A stretch of 64,000 nucleotides of DNA from Flavobacteriales bacterium (lineage in GTDB: Bacteria > Bacteroidota > Bacteroidia > Flavobacteriales_D > Crocinitomicaceae), in NCBI GenBank assembly GCA_947449575.1, contig CANFRV010000002.1:1-64000 (forward strand), in the 5' to 3' direction. Below are positions 27,916 to 39,500 of the stretch, one piece after another. The notes beneath the pieces were generated by a model. The model was not told the DNA's origin and made no database searches. It saw nothing but the letters and a program-made list of their open reading frames with translations. The translations under genes were made by a program, and so were the position numbers. Within the stretch, counting starts at the first letter, position 1, and each line of letters begins with the position of its first letter.

Positions 27916-27996
27916 GGGGAGATACTCAAGTGGCTAACGAGGGCAGACTGTAAATCTGTTGGGCAACCTTCGAAGGTTCGAATCCTTCTCTCCCCA
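27916..27996 (+). tRNA. tRNA-Tyr (anticodon GTA)
   Basis: 81 nt with a long variable arm typical of class II tRNA-Tyr. Acceptor GGGGAGA pairs with TCTCCCC; anticodon stem CAGA/TCTG around CTGTAAA. No encoded CCA. Confidence 0.96.
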
Positions 27997-28018
27997 CATT
28001 GGTAACATTAAAATATAA

Positions 28019-28091
28019 GCGGGAGTAGCTCAGTTGGTAGAGCGTCAGCCTTCCAAGCTGAGGGTCGCGAGTTCGAGTCTCGTCTCCCGCT
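28019..28091 (+). tRNA. tRNA-Gly (anticodon TCC)
   Basis: 73 nt. Acceptor GCGGGAG pairs with CTCCCGC; anticodon stem TCAGC/GCTGA around CTTCCAA. No encoded CCA. Confidence 0.97.
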
Positions 28092-28114
28092 CTTTTTTTT
28101 GTTCAGTTTTAAAG

Positions 28115-28186
28115 GCCGGTGTAGCTCAGGGGTAGAGTGCTTCCTTGGTAAGGAAGAGGTCACGAGTTCAATTCTCGTCATTGGCT
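28115..28186 (+). tRNA. tRNA-Thr (anticodon GGT)
   Basis: 72 nt. Acceptor GCCGGTG pairs with CATTGGC, with wobble at one pair; anticodon stem CTTCC/GGAAG around TTGGTAA. The T arm has TTCAATT. No encoded CCA. With the TGT tRNA it covers the threonine codons. Confidence 0.95.
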
Positions 28187-28201
28187 CTACAAGTGGATGT
28201 T

Positions 28202-28229
28202 GTTTCACCCAGTATTGGGTGAATTTTTT
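28202..28229 (+). terminator. Hairpin between the tRNA cluster and tuf
   Basis: TTCACCC at 28204-28210 pairs perfectly with GGGTGAA at 28217-28223, 6-nt loop, then TTTTTT. No separate promoter is visible before tuf (28230-28276), so it probably attenuates read-through from the tRNA operon and marks the processing boundary. Confidence 0.7.
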
Positions 28230-28276
28230 ACATTCTGATAGGTTGTTTTTTTATTAACTAAGTAACAAATATAATA

Positions 28277-29464
28277 ATGGCTAAGGAAAATTTTGATCGT
28301 TCTAAACCGCATTTAAACATCGGGACAATTGGTCACGTAGATCATGGTAAAACTACATTAACAGCAGCAATTACTTGTGTATTATCAGGTAGAGGATTGG
28401 CTGCTGTACGTGATTTCTCTTCTATTGATAATGCACCAGAAGAAAAAGAACGTGGTATTACTATTAATACATCACACGTAGAGTATGAAACTGCAAACCG
28501 TCACTATGCGCATATTGATTGCCCAGGTCACGCGGATTACGTTAAAAACATGGTAACTGGAGCTGCTCAGATGGACGGTGCAATTATCGTTGTTGCTGCA
28601 ACTGATGGACCAATGCCACAAACACGTGAGCACATCTTATTAGGACGCCAAGTAGGTATTCCTCGTTTAGTTGTTTTCATGAATAAAGTAGATTTAGTAG
28701 ATGATGCTGAATTACTTGAATTAGTTGAAATGGAAATCCGTGAGTTATTATCTTTCTATGATTATGATGGAGATAATGCACCAGTAATCCTTGGATCTGC
28801 TTTAGGTGGATTGAATGGAGAGCCGGAATGGGTTGCTAAAATTGACGAATTAATGGATGCTGTTGATTCTTATATCGAACTACCTCCACGTGATATGGAT
28901 AAACCATTCTTAATGTCTGTTGAAGATGTATTTACGATTCAAGGTCGTGGTACTGTAGCTACAGGTCGTATAGAAACAGGTGTTATCAATACAGGAGATC
29001 CAGTAGAGATTTTAGGAATGGGAACTGAGAAATTATCTTCTACAGTAACAGGAGTGGAGATGTTCCGTAAAATATTAGATAGAGGTGAAGCTGGAGATAA
29101 CGTAGGTCTTTTATTACGTGGTATTGATAAAGCGGATATTAAAAGAGGAATGGTTATCTGTAAACCAGGTTCTACTAAACCTCACGCTGATTTCAAAGCT
29201 GAAATTTATGTATTGAAAAAAGAAGAAGGTGGACGTCATACTCCATTTCATAACAAATACCGTCCACAGTTTTACTTCCGTACGACTGATGTTACAGGTG
29301 AAATTTTCTTAACAGATGGACGTGAAATGGTAATGCCAGGTGATAACGTTTCAATTACTGTTAAATTAATTGTACCAGTTGCTATGGATAAAGGTTTACG
29401 TTTTGCAATCCGTGAAGGAGGAAGAACTGTAGGTGCAGGTCAGGTTACTGAAATCATTGCTTAA
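28277..29464 (+). CDS. tuf: Elongation factor Tu
   Basis: 395 residues, full length. GTPase motifs: [26 protein letters not shown] and NKVDLVDD; domains 2 and 3 follow with the C-terminal [15 protein letters not shown]. It delivers aminoacyl-tRNA to the ribosome. The codon use looks more adapted than that of its neighbours. Position between tRNA genes and secE-nusG is classic for Bacteroidota. Confidence 0.99.
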   Translation: MAKENFDRSKPHLNIGTIGHVDHGKTTLTAAITCVLSGRGLAAVRDFSSIDNAPEEKERGITINTSHVEYETANRHYAHIDCPGHADYVKNMVTGAAQMDGAIIVVAATDGPMPQTREHILLGRQVGIPRLVVFMNKVDLVDDAELLELVEMEIRELLSFYDYDGDNAPVILGSALGGLNGEPEWVAKIDELMDAVDSYIELPPRDMDKPFLMSVEDVFTIQGRGTVATGRIETGVINTGDPVEILGMGTEKLSSTVTGVEMFRKILDRGEAGDNVGLLLRGIDKADIKRGMVICKPGSTKPHADFKAEIYVLKKEEGGRHTPFHNKYRPQFYFRTTDVTGEIFLTDGREMVMPGDNVSITVKLIVPVAMDKGLRFAIREGGRTVGAGQVTEIIA

Positions 29465-29484
29465 TTAAGCATATTAATAATAAT

Positions 29485-29512
29485 TAAAAAGGGGAGCTTG
29501 CTCCCCTTTTTA
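29485..29512 (+). terminator. Terminator after tuf
   Basis: A perfect palindromic stem, AAAAAGGGGAGC with GCTCCCCTTTTT, loop of about 2 nt, ending 2 nt before tRNA-Trp. It may partially terminate or define tRNA-Trp processing. Confidence 0.8.
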
Positions 29513-29513
29513 T

Positions 29514-29586
29514 GCGGGCGTAGCTCAGTTGGTAGAGTGGCGGTCTCCAAAACCGTAGGTCGTAGGTTCGAGCCCTGCTGCCCGCG
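29514..29586 (+). tRNA. tRNA-Trp (anticodon CCA)
   Basis: 73 nt. Acceptor GCGGGCG pairs with TGCCCGC (one G-U); anticodon loop CTCCAAA gives CCA. It lies just before secE, as in many bacteria. The 3' CCA end is not encoded. Confidence 0.96.
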
Positions 29587-29603
29587 CATAAAAATATAAA
29601 GAG

Positions 29604-29825
29604 GTGTCTAAAATTAGAGAATATATTAACGAAACTGTGAACGAAATGGTTCACAATGTCACTTGGCCTACTTGGAAAGAACTTCAAAGTAATACAATAA
29701 TAGTTGTTATAGCTTCTGTTATAATTTCTCTGTTTATTTTTGTGATGGATTTTGGATTAGGTATCGTTGGAGATTCAAGTTCTTCTTGGAAAGGTGCTTT
29801 AGGTTTTATTTACGATATGTTTTAA
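29604..29825 (+). CDS. secE: Preprotein translocase subunit SecE
   Basis: 73 residues, the single-helix short form. The amphipathic N-terminal helix with NETVNEMVHNVTWPTWKEL is followed by one transmembrane segment (about 30-50). It clamps SecY in the translocon. The start is GTG at 29604; no ATG is available in frame before the conserved region. It lies 8 nt before nusG. Confidence 0.95.
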   Translation: MSKIREYINETVNEMVHNVTWPTWKELQSNTIIVVIASVIISLFIFVMDFGLGIVGDSSSSWKGALGFIYDMF

Positions 29826-29833
29826 TATAAGTA

Positions 29834-30385
29834 ATGGGAGATATTAAGAAACGTTGGTACGTAGTTAGAGCGGTAAGTGGTAAAGAAAAGAAAGTTAAAG
29901 AATATCTTGATCTTGAAATTTCTAGATTAAAATTAGAAGATTTTGTAGAGCAGGTTCTTATACCTACTGAAAAAGTTTTCCAAATTAGAAATGGAAAGAA
30001 AGTGATGAAGGAAAAATCTTACCTTCCTGGTTACGTCTTAATTGAAGCTGCACTTGTGGGTGAAGTAACACACGTAATAAAAAGCATACCAAATGTTATC
30101 GGATTTTTAGGAACTGAAAAAGGAGGTGAGGCTGTGCCAATGCGTTTAGCAGAAGTAAACAGAATCCTTGGGAAAGTGGATGAATTATCTGAAGCAGAAG
30201 AGGAAATGAAAATTCCATTTATAGTTGGAGAGTCTGTTAAGGTAATTGATGGTCCTTTCAATAATTTCAGCGGTGTTGTTGATGAAATCAACGAAGAGAA
30301 GAAAAAGCTGAAAGTAATGGTAAAAATATTCGGACGAAAAAACTTGCTAGAATTAAGTTACATGCAAGTGGCGAAAGAAGTTTAA
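29834..30385 (+). CDS. nusG: Transcription termination/antitermination factor NusG
   Basis: 183 residues. NGN domain: KKRWYVVRAVSGKEKKVKEYL, then SYLPGYVLIEA and IPNVIGFLGTEKGGEAVP. The C-terminal KOW domain has GESVKVIDGPFNNFSGVVDE. It binds RNA polymerase and couples to Rho or the ribosome. Standard order before the rplK operon. Confidence 0.97.
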   Translation: MGDIKKRWYVVRAVSGKEKKVKEYLDLEISRLKLEDFVEQVLIPTEKVFQIRNGKKVMKEKSYLPGYVLIEAALVGEVTHVIKSIPNVIGFLGTEKGGEAVPMRLAEVNRILGKVDELSEAEEEMKIPFIVGESVKVIDGPFNNFSGVVDEINEEKKKLKVMVKIFGRKNLLELSYMQVAKEV

Positions 30386-30403
30386 AATTGTTTATTAACC
30401 GTA

Positions 30404-30446
30404 GGAGTGAGGAAAAGCGAAAATTGAATGCTTCCCGTGAATACTC
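30404..30446 (+). promoter_or_regulatory. Candidate structured leader of rplK-rplA (possible L1 autoregulatory site)
   Basis: In the 88-nt nusG-rplK gap, GAGT at 30405-30408 pairs with ACTC at 30443-30446. An inner stem with GG plus AAGC pairs with GCTTCC, and an asymmetric internal loop (CGTGAAT on the 3' side) separates the helices. Position before rplK, two helices and an asymmetric loop resemble the L1-binding operator that mimics 23S rRNA. The identification is inference. Confidence 0.4.
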
Positions 30447-30473
30447 ATGTTTGACTACATAATTTTTATATAA

Positions 30474-30920
30474 ATGGCTAAAGTAGTAGCAGGATTGATC
30501 AAATTACAGATCAAAGGAGGTGCTGCCAATCCAGCTCCACCAGTAGGACCAGCTCTTGGTTCGAAAGGTGTGAACATTATGGAATTTTGCAAGCAATTTA
30601 ATGCTAGAACGCAAGATAAACCAGGAAAGGTATTACCGGTAGTTATCACTGTTTATGGTGATAAATCTTTTGATTTTATTATCAAAACTCCACCCGCAGC
30701 AATTCAAATTATGGAATTGACGAAACTTAAGAAAGGTTCATCAGAACCTAATCGTGCAAAGGTTGCATCGATGTCTTGGGATACAATTCGTACAATTGCA
30801 GAGGATAAATTGCCGGATATGAATTGTTTTACTGTTGACTCAGCAATGAGCATGATAGCAGGAACTGCAAGAAGTATGGGGGTTACAATTAAAGGTGGTA
30901 GTGCACCAAAAACCAAATAA
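30474..30920 (+). CDS. rplK: 50S ribosomal protein L11
   Basis: 148 residues. N-terminal [19 protein letters not shown] is the universally conserved L11 motif; the C-terminal RNA-binding domain includes [20 protein letters not shown]. Forms the GTPase-associated centre. Confidence 0.99.
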   Translation: MAKVVAGLIKLQIKGGAANPAPPVGPALGSKGVNIMEFCKQFNARTQDKPGKVLPVVITVYGDKSFDFIIKTPPAAIQIMELTKLKKGSSEPNRAKVASMSWDTIRTIAEDKLPDMNCFTVDSAMSMIAGTARSMGVTIKGGSAPKTK

Positions 30921-30931
30921 TAGTTTTTATA

Positions 30932-31627
30932 ATGGGAAGAATTTCTAAAAAAAGAAAAGAGGTTTTAGCTAAATTTGATATAGCTAAAGCATACTCCTTA
31001 GTAGAGGCATGTGATTTGGTTAAGGAAATTTCCACTACTAAATTTGATGCATCTGTTGATATCTGTGTAAGATTAGGAGTAGATCCAAGAAAAGCAAACC
31101 AAATGGTAAGAGGTACAGTTTCTCTTCCGCATGGTACTGGTAAAGACGTTCGCGTTCTTGTACTTTGTACTCCGGATAAGGAAGCTGAAGCAATTGCTGC
31201 GGGTGCTGATCATGTAGGTCTAGATGATTACATTGAAAAAATCAAAGGAGGATGGACTGACATTGACGTTATTATTACTATGCCTTCTGTAATGGGGAAA
31301 GTTGGAGCTCTTGGTCGTATTTTAGGACCACGTAGTTTAATGCCCAACCCAAAGACAGGCACGGTAACAATGGACGTTGCAAAAGCAGTTGAAGAAGTGA
31401 AAGCAGGTAAAATTGATTTCAAAGTTGATAAGTATGGTATCATTCATAGCTCAGTTGGAAAAGTGAGTTTTGATGGAGATAAAATTCGTGAGAATTCTAT
31501 GGAATTGATTCAAACACTTATCAAAATGAAACCTTCTTCTGCTAAAGGTACTTACATCAAAAGTGTTTACCTGAGTTCTACAATGAGTCCTGGTATTCAA
31601 ATTGATGCTAAAACTGTTGTAGCTTAA
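30932..31627 (+). CDS. rplA: 50S ribosomal protein L1
   Basis: 231 residues. Conserved [20 protein letters not shown] and [18 protein letters not shown]. Forms the L1 stalk and, in many bacteria, represses its own operon by binding the rplK leader. Starts 11 nt after rplK. Confidence 0.99.
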   Translation: MGRISKKRKEVLAKFDIAKAYSLVEACDLVKEISTTKFDASVDICVRLGVDPRKANQMVRGTVSLPHGTGKDVRVLVLCTPDKEAEAIAAGADHVGLDDYIEKIKGGWTDIDVIITMPSVMGKVGALGRILGPRSLMPNPKTGTVTMDVAKAVEEVKAGKIDFKVDKYGIIHSSVGKVSFDGDKIRENSMELIQTLIKMKPSSAKGTYIKSVYLSSTMSPGIQIDAKTVVA

Positions 31628-31641
31628 TAAACTGACGTAAA

Positions 31642-32163
31642 ATGACAAAAGAAGAAAAAGGTAAGTATATAGTTGATTTAGCGGCAGAATTGAAAGACGC
31701 GAATATCATCTATTTAACGGATACTGCTGAATTAACAGTAGAAGCAATCAATACTCTTCGTAGAAAATGTTTTCAATCTAATATTCGTTTAAAAGTGGTG
31801 AAAAATACACTACTTGAAAAAGCGATGGAGAGCGTTGAAGGTAAAGATTTTGGTAATTTGAAAGACACTCTTTCAGGTCCAACATCTATCATGTTCTCGG
31901 AAGTTGGAAATGTTCCTGCTAAATTGATTCAAGAATTCCGTAAAAAAGGTGCTAAACCAGTCCTTAAAGGTGCTTATATTAACGAAGCTGTGTTTATTGG
32001 TGATGATCAATTAACATTGTTAAGTTCAATTAAGAGCAAAGAAGAGATGATTGGTGAAATCATCGGATTATTACAAAGTCCAATGAAAAATGTTGTTTCT
32101 GGACTTACAGGTGCTGGTGGTAAAATTGCTGGTATCCTTAAAACGCTCGAAAGTAGAGCATAA
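31642..32163 (+). CDS. rplJ: 50S ribosomal protein L10
   Basis: 173 residues. IIYLTDTAELTVEAINTLRR, the VVKNTLLEKAM region and GPTSIMF are L10 signatures. Anchors the L7/L12 stalk. The 14-nt gap to rplA leaves no room for a long L10 leader. Confidence 0.98.
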   Translation: MTKEEKGKYIVDLAAELKDANIIYLTDTAELTVEAINTLRRKCFQSNIRLKVVKNTLLEKAMESVEGKDFGNLKDTLSGPTSIMFSEVGNVPAKLIQEFRKKGAKPVLKGAYINEAVFIGDDQLTLLSSIKSKEEMIGEIIGLLQSPMKNVVSGLTGAGGKIAGILKTLESRA

Positions 32164-32203
32164 TTAATAAATTGTACAACTTTAGATTTAAATAAAAAAC
32201 AAA

Positions 32204-32575
32204 ATGGCTGATTTGAAACAAATCGCGGAAACGCTAGTAAACCTTACAGTAAAAGAAGTTAATGAACTTGCAACTATCCTTAAGGATGAGTATGGTATTG
32301 AACCTGCTGCTGCTGCTGCCGTAATGGTATCAGGAGGTGGTGAAGCTGCTGTAGCAGAAGAAAAAACAGAATTCGATGTTATATTGAAAGCTGGTGGTCC
32401 TAACAAACTTGCAGTTGTTAAACTTGTAAAAGAATTAACAGGTAATGGTTTGAAAGAATCAAAAGACTTAGTTGATGGAGCTCCTACTGCTTTGAAAGAA
32501 GGAATTTCTAAAGACGAAGCTGCTGCTCTTAAAGCTGCTCTTGAAGAAGCAGGAGCTGAAGTTGAGATTAAATAA
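32204..32575 (+). CDS. rplL: 50S ribosomal protein L7/L12
   Basis: 123 residues. N-terminal dimerisation helices, a short Ala-rich hinge ([20 protein letters not shown]), and the conserved C-terminal domain with [20 protein letters not shown] and LKEAKD-like [12 protein letters not shown]. Flexible stalk recruiting GTPase factors. Confidence 0.99.
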   Translation: MADLKQIAETLVNLTVKEVNELATILKDEYGIEPAAAAAVMVSGGGEAAVAEEKTEFDVILKAGGPNKLAVVKLVKELTGNGLKESKDLVDGAPTALKEGISKDEAAALKAALEEAGAEVEIK

Positions 32576-32599
32576 CTATCATTCTTCATAATATGGAAA

Positions 32600-32623
32600 G
32601 GCACGGCTTAATAAGCTCGTGCC
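32600..32623 (+). promoter_or_regulatory. Hairpin in the rplL-rpoB spacer (attenuator or processing site)
   Basis: GGCACG at 32600-32605 pairs with CGTGCC at 32618-32623, extended by CTT/AAG with a small bulge, 3-nt loop. There is no T-run, so it is not a full terminator. The position matches the attenuator/RNase III site between rplL and rpoB in other bacteria. Confidence 0.5.
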
Positions 32624-32684
32624 TATTCCTGTTTATTTACATTGAATAGTTAAAATGCATTTTCATCAACAAATTATTTAAGCC

Positions 32685-35600
32685 TTGGCAACAACAAGTA
32701 ATTTATCGACAAGAATTAATTTTGCATCAAGCAAAAATCAATTTGAATATCCAGATTTTTTGGATATACAAATTAAGTCCTTTCAAGAATTTTTCCAGTT
32801 GGAAACAACACCGGAGAATAGAGATACGGAAGGATTATTTAAAGTATTTTCTGAAAATTTCCCAATAACTGATACTCGTAATCAGTTTGTATTGGAATTT
32901 TTAGATTATTTCGTTGATCCACCTCGCTATACGATTGAGGAATGTATCGATAGAGGTTTAACTTATAGCGTGCCGTTAAAAGCGAAATTGAAGCTATATT
33001 GTACTGACCCAGAACACGAAGATTTCGAAACAATCGTACAAGATGTTTATTTAGGAACTATTCCTTATATGACACCAAAAGGTTCGTTTGTTGTTAATGG
33101 AGCTCAACGTGTTATAGTTTCTCAATTGCATAGATCTCCAGGGGTTTTCTTTGGACAAAGTCGTCATGCAAATGGTACGAAATTGTATTCTGCTCGTGTG
33201 ATACCATTCAAGGGTTCTTGGATCGAATTCGCGACAGATATTAATAGTGTAATGTACGCTTACATTGATCGTAAGAAAAAATTACCTGTTACAACACTTT
33301 TCCGTGCGATTGGTTATGAAAGTGATAAAGATATCCTTGAGATATTTGGCTTAGCAGATGAGATTAAAGCGACAAAAGTTAATTTAAAGAAAATAGTTGG
33401 TCGTAAATTGGCGGCTCGTGTGTTAAAATCTTGGATAGAAGATTTTGTTGATGAAGACACAGGAGAAGTGGTTTCGATTGAAAGAAATGAAGTCCTTCTT
33501 GATCGTGAAACGATTATAGAGGATTCTCATGTTGATTTGATTGTAGATTCAGGTGTTAAAACAGTTATACTTCACAAAGAAGATGTGAATAGTGCTGATT
33601 TTACACTTATTTATAATACGCTTCAAAAAGATACATCAAACTCTCAAAAAGAGGCGGTAGAACATATTTATAGACAACTTCGTAATGCTGAACCACCAGA
33701 TTATGAAACAGCTAAGAATGTTTTTGAAAAATTATTCTTTTCTGATACTCGTTATGATTTAGGAGAGGTTGGAAGATTCCGTTTGAATAAAAAACTAGGG
33801 ATTGATCCTTCTGAAGATTCTAGAGTTTTAACTAAGAATGATATTATCTGTATTATCAAGTATTTGATTGAATTAGTTAATTCAAAAGCAGATGTTGATG
33901 ATATTGACCACCTTTCTAATCGTCGTGTTAGAACTGTTGGTGAGCAATTATATGCGCAATTTGGGGTTGGTTTAGCTAGAATGGCTAGAACTATCCGTGA
34001 GCGTATGAATGTTCGTGACAATGAGGTATTTACTCCAATCGATTTAATTAATGCGAAAACACTTTCGTCTGTAATTAATTCTTTTTTTGGTACAAATCAA
34101 TTATCTCAATTTATGGATCAAACCAATCCTTTATCGGAAGTAACGCACAAGCGTCGTCTTTCGGCACTAGGGCCAGGTGGTTTGTCTAGAGAAAGAGCTG
34201 GTTTTGAGGTGAGAGATGTTCATTATACGCACTACGGTCGTTTATGTACTATTGAAACTCCTGAAGGACCAAATATTGGTTTGATTTCATCTCTTTGTGT
34301 ATTTGCGAAAGTAAATAAACTTGGATTTATTGAAACACCTTACCGTGATGTTATTGCAGGAAAAGTTGCTATTGGTACTGAACCAATATACTTAACAGCG
34401 GAGGAAGAAGATGGTAAAATGATCGCTCAAGCGAATGCACAAGTGGATGAGAAAGGTAATTTCTTAACTGAATTTGTGAAAGCGCGTTTTGAAGGAGATT
34501 TCCCTGTTGTTCAGCCAAAAAACTTAACATTAATGGATGTTGGAGCAAATCAAATTGCTTCGATTGCTGCTTCGTCTATTCCTTTCTTGGAACATGATGA
34601 TGCCAATCGTGCTTTGATGGGATCTAACATGCAACGTCAAGCGGTTCCTTTATTGAAACCAAGTTCACCAATCGTTGGTACTGGTATTGAGCGATTAGTA
34701 GCAAGAGATTCACGTGTTTTAATTAATGCTGAAAATAATGGTGTCGTTGAATATGTTGATGCAAACGAGATTGTAATTCGTTATGATTGGACAAATGATG
34801 ATAAATTAGTTTCTTTTGATTCTGAAGTTACTCATTATACGTTGACTAAATTTGCTAAAACGAATCAAAGTACTTGTATGAATTTGAAGCCAATCGTTAA
34901 GAAAGGTGATAAAGTTGAAAAAGGACAAGTTCTTTGTGAGGGATACGCGACTCAACAAGGTGAATTAGCTTTAGGACAAAACTTGAAAGTGGCTTTCATG
35001 CCTTGGAAAGGGTATAATTTTGAGGATGCTATTGTTATTTCTGAGCGAGTTGTTCGTGATGATATTTTCACATCTATTCATATTGATGAGTATACAGTTG
35101 ACGTGCGTGACACGAAACGTGGAATGGAAGAATTAACTTCTGATATTCCTAATGTAAGTGAAGAAGCGACTAAGGACTTAGATGAGAATGGTATTATTCG
35201 AATTGGAGCTGAAATTAAAGAAGGTGATATAATTATTGGGAAAATCACACCAAAAGGTGAGACAGATCCTTCACCTGAAGAGAAGTTACTTCGTGCAATT
35301 TTTGGTGACAAAGCTGGAGATGTTAAGGATGCTTCTTTGAAAGCTGGTCCTTCATTAAGAGGTGTTGTTATTGAGAAGAAACTTTTCTCAAGAGCTGTTA
35401 AGGATAGAAAATCTAAAGCGCAAGATAAACCTTTATTAGAAGGATTAGATTCTGACTATGAAAGAGATTTTGTTTTGTTGAAAGATCGTTTAGTTGACAA
35501 ATTGATGAATGTTGTTGGTGAAACGAAAGCGAATGGAGTCTTTAATAATTTTAGAGAGGAAATTATCAAAAAAGGAACTAAATTCACTCAAAAGAATTTA

Positions 35601-36497
35601 ATTGCTATTGATTACACGATTGTTAATCCTACAAATTGGACTGCTGATGATAATTTAAATTCTTTAATTGGACGAGTTATTCATAACTTTAACATTAAAG
35701 CAAATGACTTATTAGGAACTTTCAAACGTAAAAAATTCCATATCTCAGTTGGTGATGAATTGCCAGCAGGTATTGTTAAAATGGCAAAAGTATACATCGC
35801 TAAAAAACGTAAGTTGAAAGTGGGTGACAAAATGGCTGGTCGTCATGGAAATAAAGGAATTGTTGCGAATATTGTTCGTGCTGAAGATATGCCATTCTTA
35901 GAAGATGGTACACCGGTAGACATCGTTTTAAATCCACTTGGGGTTCCTTCTCGTATGAACTTAGGTCAAGTTTATGAAACTGTTCTTGGTTGGGCGGGTG
36001 AAAAATTAGGCGTTAAGTTTGCTACTCCAATTTTTGATGGTGCTAAGCCATACGAAATTGATGAATGGACAGCTAAAGCAGGAGTGCCAAAATCAGGTAA
36101 GACATACTTATATGATGGAGGAACTGGAGAACGTTTTGATCAAACTGCAACGGTTGGAGTTATATACATGTTGAAATTAGCCCATATGGTTGATGACAAA
36201 ATGCATGCTCGTTCAATCGGACCATACTCATTAATCACGCAACAGCCACTTGGAGGTAAAGCTCAATTTGGAGGTCAACGTTTTGGAGAGATGGAAGTTT
36301 GGGCTCTTGAGGCATTTGGTGCTGCGCATTTATTACAAGAAATCTTGACTGTTAAGTCAGATGATGTAAATGGACGTGCAAAAGCATATGAAGCAATTGT
36401 GAAAGGTGATAATATTCCTGAACCTGGTATTCCAGAATCATTCAACGTATTATTGCATGAACTAAGAGGTTTATGTCTTAACATTTCATTAGATTAA
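32685..36497 (+). CDS. rpoB: RNA polymerase beta subunit
   Basis: 1270 residues, full length for Bacteroidota. Rifampicin-region [20 protein letters not shown] and [20 protein letters not shown] are intact, with no obvious resistance change there. [19 protein letters not shown] and [14 protein letters not shown] are catalytic-core motifs. The start is TTG at 32685: an in-frame TAA lies directly upstream at 32679-32681 and no ATG lies near, so translation begins with TTG GCA ACA. Preceded by a hairpin in the 109-nt spacer after rplL. Confidence 0.97.
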   Translation: MATTSNLSTRINFASSKNQFEYPDFLDIQIKSFQEFFQLETTPENRDTEGLFKVFSENFPITDTRNQFVLEFLDYFVDPPRYTIEECIDRGLTYSVPLKAKLKLYCTDPEHEDFETIVQDVYLGTIPYMTPKGSFVVNGAQRVIVSQLHRSPGVFFGQSRHANGTKLYSARVIPFKGSWIEFATDINSVMYAYIDRKKKLPVTTLFRAIGYESDKDILEIFGLADEIKATKVNLKKIVGRKLAARVLKSWIEDFVDEDTGEVVSIERNEVLLDRETIIEDSHVDLIVDSGVKTVILHKEDVNSADFTLIYNTLQKDTSNSQKEAVEHIYRQLRNAEPPDYETAKNVFEKLFFSDTRYDLGEVGRFRLNKKLGIDPSEDSRVLTKNDIICIIKYLIELVNSKADVDDIDHLSNRRVRTVGEQLYAQFGVGLARMARTIRERMNVRDNEVFTPIDLINAKTLSSVINSFFGTNQLSQFMDQTNPLSEVTHKRRLSALGPGGLSRERAGFEVRDVHYTHYGRLCTIETPEGPNIGLISSLCVFAKVNKLGFIETPYRDVIAGKVAIGTEPIYLTAEEEDGKMIAQANAQVDEKGNFLTEFVKARFEGDFPVVQPKNLTLMDVGANQIASIAASSIPFLEHDDANRALMGSNMQRQAVPLLKPSSPIVGTGIERLVARDSRVLINAENNGVVEYVDANEIVIRYDWTNDDKLVSFDSEVTHYTLTKFAKTNQSTCMNLKPIVKKGDKVEKGQVLCEGYATQQGELALGQNLKVAFMPWKGYNFEDAIVISERVVRDDIFTSIHIDEYTVDVRDTKRGMEELTSDIPNVSEEATKDLDENGIIRIGAEIKEGDIIIGKITPKGETDPSPEEKLLRAIFGDKAGDVKDASLKAGPSLRGVVIEKKLFSRAVKDRKSKAQDKPLLEGLDSDYERDFVLLKDRLVDKLMNVVGETKANGVFNNFREEIIKKGTKFTQKNLIAIDYTIVNPTNWTADDNLNSLIGRVIHNFNIKANDLLGTFKRKKFHISVGDELPAGIVKMAKVYIAKKRKLKVGDKMAGRHGNKGIVANIVRAEDMPFLEDGTPVDIVLNPLGVPSRMNLGQVYETVLGWAGEKLGVKFATPIFDGAKPYEIDEWTAKAGVPKSGKTYLYDGGTGERFDQTATVGVIYMLKLAHMVDDKMHARSIGPYSLITQQPLGGKAQFGGQRFGEMEVWALEAFGAAHLLQEILTVKSDDVNGRAKAYEAIVKGDNIPEPGIPESFNVLLHELRGLCLNISLD

Positions 36498-36535
36498 TTT
36501 TCCAAGTAGATAAATTATAGATATTAAGCAATACT

Positions 36536-39500
36536 ATGGCTTACAGAAAAGAAACACCAAAAACGCAAAGTAGCTTCGACAAAATAACTATATCTTTGGC
36601 ATCGCCAGAGTTGATACTTGAGCAATCAAGTGGAGAAGTACTTAAGCCTGAAACAATAAATTACCGTACTTATAAACCTGAAAGAGATGGTTTATTTTGT
36701 GAACGTATTTTTGGACCAGTAAAGGATTACGAATGCCATTGTGGAAAATACAAAAGAATCCGTTATAAAGGAATCGTTTGTGACCGTTGTGGTGTTGAGG
36801 TAACGGAGAAAAAAGTACGTCGTGAGCGTATGGGACACATTTCATTAGTGGTTCCTGTTGCTCATATTTGGTACTTCCGTTCACTTCCAAATAAAATTGG
36901 TTATTTGCTTGGCTTGCCAACCAAAAAATTAGATCAAATCATTTATTATGAAAGGTTTGTTGTAATTCAAGGAGGTATAGCAACAAATGCAGATGGTTCT
37001 GAATTGAAACGTCTTGACTTCTTAATGGAGGAGGAATATTTAGATATTCTTGATACTCTTCCAAAAGAAAATCAATATTTGGAAGATACAGATCCAAATA
37101 AATTCATCGCCAAAATGGGTGCTGAAGCTTTGTTTGATTTATTAAAAACGTTGAATTTAATTCAAACTTCTTACGATTTACGTCATCAAGCAAATACGGA
37201 AACGTCTATGCAACGTAAAAATGAAGCTTTGAAAAGACTTCAAGTTGTTGAGGCTATGCGTGAGTCTCAGGAAAGAATTGATAACCGCCCAGAATGGATG
37301 GTTGTTAAGGTTGTTCCAGTTATTCCGCCAGAATTACGTCCCTTAGTGCCATTGGATGGTGGTCGTTTTGCTACATCTGATTTAAATGATTTATACAGAC
37401 GTGTTATTATACGTAATAACCGTTTAAAAAGATTGATTGAGATTAAAGCTCCAGAAGTAATTTTACGTAATGAGAAACGTATGCTTCAGGAATCTGTTGA
37501 TTCATTATTTGATAATTCTCGTAAATCGAGTGCGGTTAAAACTGAATCTAACAGACCTTTAAAATCACTTTCAGATTCATTAAAAGGTAAACAAGGTCGA
37601 TTCCGTCAAAATTTATTAGGTAAACGTGTTGATTATTCAGCTCGTTCTGTAATTGTTGTTGGTCCTGATTTAAAATTGCATGAGTGCGGTTTACCGAAAA
37701 ATATGGCTGCTGAGTTATACAAACCATTCATCATTCGTAAGTTGATTGAAAGAGGGATTGTAAAAACAGTTAAATCTGCTAAAAAAATCGTTGACAAAAA
37801 AGAACCAGTTGTTTGGGATATTTTGGAAAGTATTTTGAAAGGGCACCCTGTTCTTTTAAATAGAGCTCCTACTCTTCACAGGCTAGGTATTCAAGCTTTC
37901 CAACCAAAATTAATTGAGGGAAAAGCAATTCGTTTGCATCCTTTGGTTACAACTGCATTTAACGCCGATTTTGATGGGGATCAAATGGCAGTTCACTTAC
38001 CTTTAGGTAACGCTGCAATTTTAGAGGCTCAGTTATTGATGCTTGCTTCTCACAATATTCTTAACCCTGCAAATGGTGCTCCAATTGCTGTTCCATCTCA
38101 GGATATGGTTTTGGGTCTATACTATATTACAAAAGGTAAAAGATCTACTCCAGAATACACAATGAAAGGGGAAGATTGCATTTATTATTCTCCGGAAGAA
38201 GTAAGAATTGCATATAATGAAAGAAAACTAGATTTACATGCTCATTTAAAAGTGAGATCATATGATTTAGATGAAAATGGCGTTCCTACGTTAATGATGA
38301 TTGATACTACTTGTGGAAGAGTGTTATTTAATGACATGGTTCCTAGAGAAGTTGGTTACATTAATGACGTCTTAACTAAAAAAGCGTTGAGAGATATTAT
38401 TGGAAATGTATTAAAAGTTTCTGGTACTTCTCGTACTGCTCAATTCCTTGATGATATTAAGGAAGTTGGTTTTGATATGGCGTTTAAAGGTGGTTTATCT
38501 TTCAACTTGGAAGATATTATTATCCCTAAAGAAAAAGAAATACTTGTTGGTAAAGCAGAAGTGGAAGCTAAAGAAGTATTGTCTAATTATAACATGGGAT
38601 TAATCACTAATAACGAACGTTACAACCAAATTATTGATATCTGGACGCATACAAATTCAAGATTGACTAACATTTTGATGGATCAATTGAAAAATGATAT
38701 GCAAGGGTTCAACTCTATCTATATGATGTATGATTCTGGCGCAAGGGGTTCTAAAGAACAAATCCGTCAGTTGTCAGGAATGAGGGGATTAATGGCTAAG
38801 CCACAAAAATCTGGAGCTTCTAGTCAAGATATTATTGAAAATCCAATTCTTTCTAACTTTAAAGAGGGATTATCAATTCTTGAATACTTTATCTCTACTC
38901 ACGGTGCTCGTAAAGGTTTAGCGGATACTGCATTAAAAACTGCAGATGCTGGTTACCTTACTCGTCGTTTGGTGGATGTTGCTCAAGATGTTGTTATTAA
39001 TATTGATGATTGTGGAACATTAAGAGGTTTAATGGCTACAGCATTGATGAAAAATGATGATGTTGTTGAACCGTTATATGACCGAATTTTAGGAAGAACA
39101 TCTGTTCATGATATTTTACACCCAGAAACGGAAGAAATTATTGTTTCTGCAGGTGAATTAATCATTGAAGATGTTGCTGAATTGATTGAAAAAGTAGGCA
39201 TTGACGAAGTAGAAATTAGATCAGTTTTAACATGCGAAATGCGAAGAGGTGTTTGTGCTAAATGTTATGGTCGAAATTTATCAAATCATAGATTAGCTCA
39301 AAGAGGAGATTCTGTTGGTGTTGTTGCTGCTCAATCTATCGGAGAGCCAGGAACACAGTTGACTTTACGTACATTCCACGTTGGGGGTACTGCTTCGAAC
39401 ACTGGACGTGAGTCTGATTTGAAAGCAAAAGCATCTGGAAGACTTGAAATTGAAGAACTTCGTACAATCGAAATGAAAAATTCTGATGGTACTCTTAAAG

